Positions 13,917-14,517 of a DNA stretch of 14,517 bases are shown here, piece by piece. Numbering within the stretch: the stretch's first letter is position 1; the number at the start of each line of letters is the position of its first letter. The position numbers were made by a program, and so were the translations under genes. Below the pieces are notes generated by a model. It was given only the letters and a program-made list of their open reading frames with translations. It made no database searches and was not told where the DNA came from. Location of the stretch: positions 1-14,517 of the forward strand of contig USKN01000025.1 in assembly GCA_900555295.1 (NCBI GenBank), read 5' to 3'. The stretch comes from an uncultured Eubacteriales bacterium (GTDB taxonomy: Bacteria > Bacillota > Clostridia > UMGS1810).

Positions 13917-14517
13917 TTAAAATCCACATACAACCGATGACCATTCACCGTCTTTTTCAACATACGATACTTTTATGCTGTTTAATTTTACGGCATCCAA
14001 TACATCGTTAAGTCTTTCGTTTATTATGCCCGAACATATAAACGTGCCTCCCGGCATAATAAGTTTTTTAACCGTCGGCAGCAATGCTATAATAACATCA
14101 GCTACTATATTTGCGGCAATAACGCTGTATTTTTTTTGTGATATTTTTTCAAAAAGCAATTTATCGGTTAAAATATCTCCTGTATAAACAGTATATTTTG
14201 ATTTGTCTACGCTGTTCATTTTTGCATTTTCATATGCGGTGTGTTTGGAGTTTTCGTCAATATCTATACCTATGGCGCTTTTTGCACCGAGCAGGAGCGA
14301 TATAATGGATAGTATACCGCTTCCGCAGCCTATATCCAGCATATCGGTTTGCGGTGTAATTACTTTTTCAAGCGCTCGTATGCAAAGTTTGGTGCTGCTG
14401 TGCGTACCCGTTCCGAATGTCATTCCGGGGTTTACGGTAAATACCGTTCTGTCGGTCTTTTCGCTGTGTTTTTCCCATTCGGGCTGAATTAATATTTTTT
14501 CGCCTACTTCTATGGGT
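13917..14517 (-). CDS. prmA: Ribosomal protein L11 methyltransferase PrmA, 5' part beyond the window
   Basis: The last 199 residues of PrmA; the reading frame is open to the window edge at 14517, so roughly the first third of the gene is missing. The ATG at 14423 is internal: it encodes the Met of the family signature NPGMTFGTGTHSST, and the 31 codons before it (IEVGEKILIQPEWEKH onward) also match the family. The SAM-binding motif LDIGCGSGILS and the later AANIVADVI segment are intact. PrmA trimethylates lysines and the N-terminus of ribosomal protein L11. It is followed by rsmE 125 bp downstream; dnaJ would be the expected neighbour to the right, outside the window. Confidence 0.96.
   Translation of the reverse strand, partial: PIEVGEKILIQPEWEKHSEKTDRTVFTVNPGMTFGTGTHSSTKLCIRALEKVITPQTDMLDIGCGSGILSIISLLLGAKSAIGIDIDENSKHTAYENAKMNSVDKSKYTVYTGDILTDKLLFEKISQKKYSVIAANIVADVIIALLPTVKKLIMPGGTFICSGIINERLNDVLDAVKLNSIKVSYVEKDGEWSSVVCGF

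Overview
This is a mostly ordinary stretch of an AT-rich Firmicute chromosome, most likely an uncultured Clostridia/Oscillospirales-type gut anaerobe. The placement rests on the conserved Clostridia gene order yhbY-nadD-yqeK-LCP-rsfS-leuS, the prmA-rsmE pair, AAGGAGG-like ribosome binding sites, textbook sigma-A promoters and heavy use of AAA and ATA codons. TGA is used as a stop, so the genetic code is standard. I see no CRISPR array, insertion sequence, integrase, phage gene or toxin-antitoxin pair.

Left block, plus strand, 1-7063. After a terminator for an upstream gene outside the window and a perfect TTGACA-17-TATAAT promoter comes a tightly spaced run: yhbY (ribosome assembly RNA-binding protein), nadD (NAD synthesis), yqeK (HD-domain Ap4A hydrolase), an LCP-family cell-wall ligase, rsfS (ribosome silencing factor), leuS (leucyl-tRNA synthetase) and an EpsC-type serine acetyltransferase. 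The run ends at a near-perfect 27-bp-stem bidirectional terminator shared with the convergent gene.

Middle block, minus strand, 7053-11436, is the accessory part. Read in transcription order it holds a cytoplasmic GH78 alpha-L-rhamnosidase, an amidohydrolase-2 family TIM-barrel hydrolase with its own promoter, and an MBL-fold metallohydrolase. Divergent from the rhamnosidase is a TetR-family regulator broken by a single frameshift; its promoter is covered by a 33-bp dyad that looks like an autoregulatory operator. This suggests a small module for handling rhamnosylated compounds, but no transporter or rhamnose catabolic gene is present and the link between the enzymes is inferred.

Right block, 12301-14517. 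A tRNA-Asp(GTC) gene with a perfect consensus promoter and its own terminator is followed by a 77-bp hairpin-forming inverted repeat. Then, on the minus strand, come a four-helix membrane protein of unknown function, rsmE (16S rRNA m3U1498 methyltransferase) and the 3' two thirds of prmA (ribosomal protein L11 methyltransferase), which runs off the right edge.

No clearly new biological system is evident. The items most worth a second look are the TetR frameshift (confined by in-frame stops to about 16 nt around a T5 run), the dyad over the TetR promoter, a 9-bp word it shares with the amidohydrolase upstream region, the unusual rsfS leader, and the 77-bp inverted repeat beside the tRNA gene.
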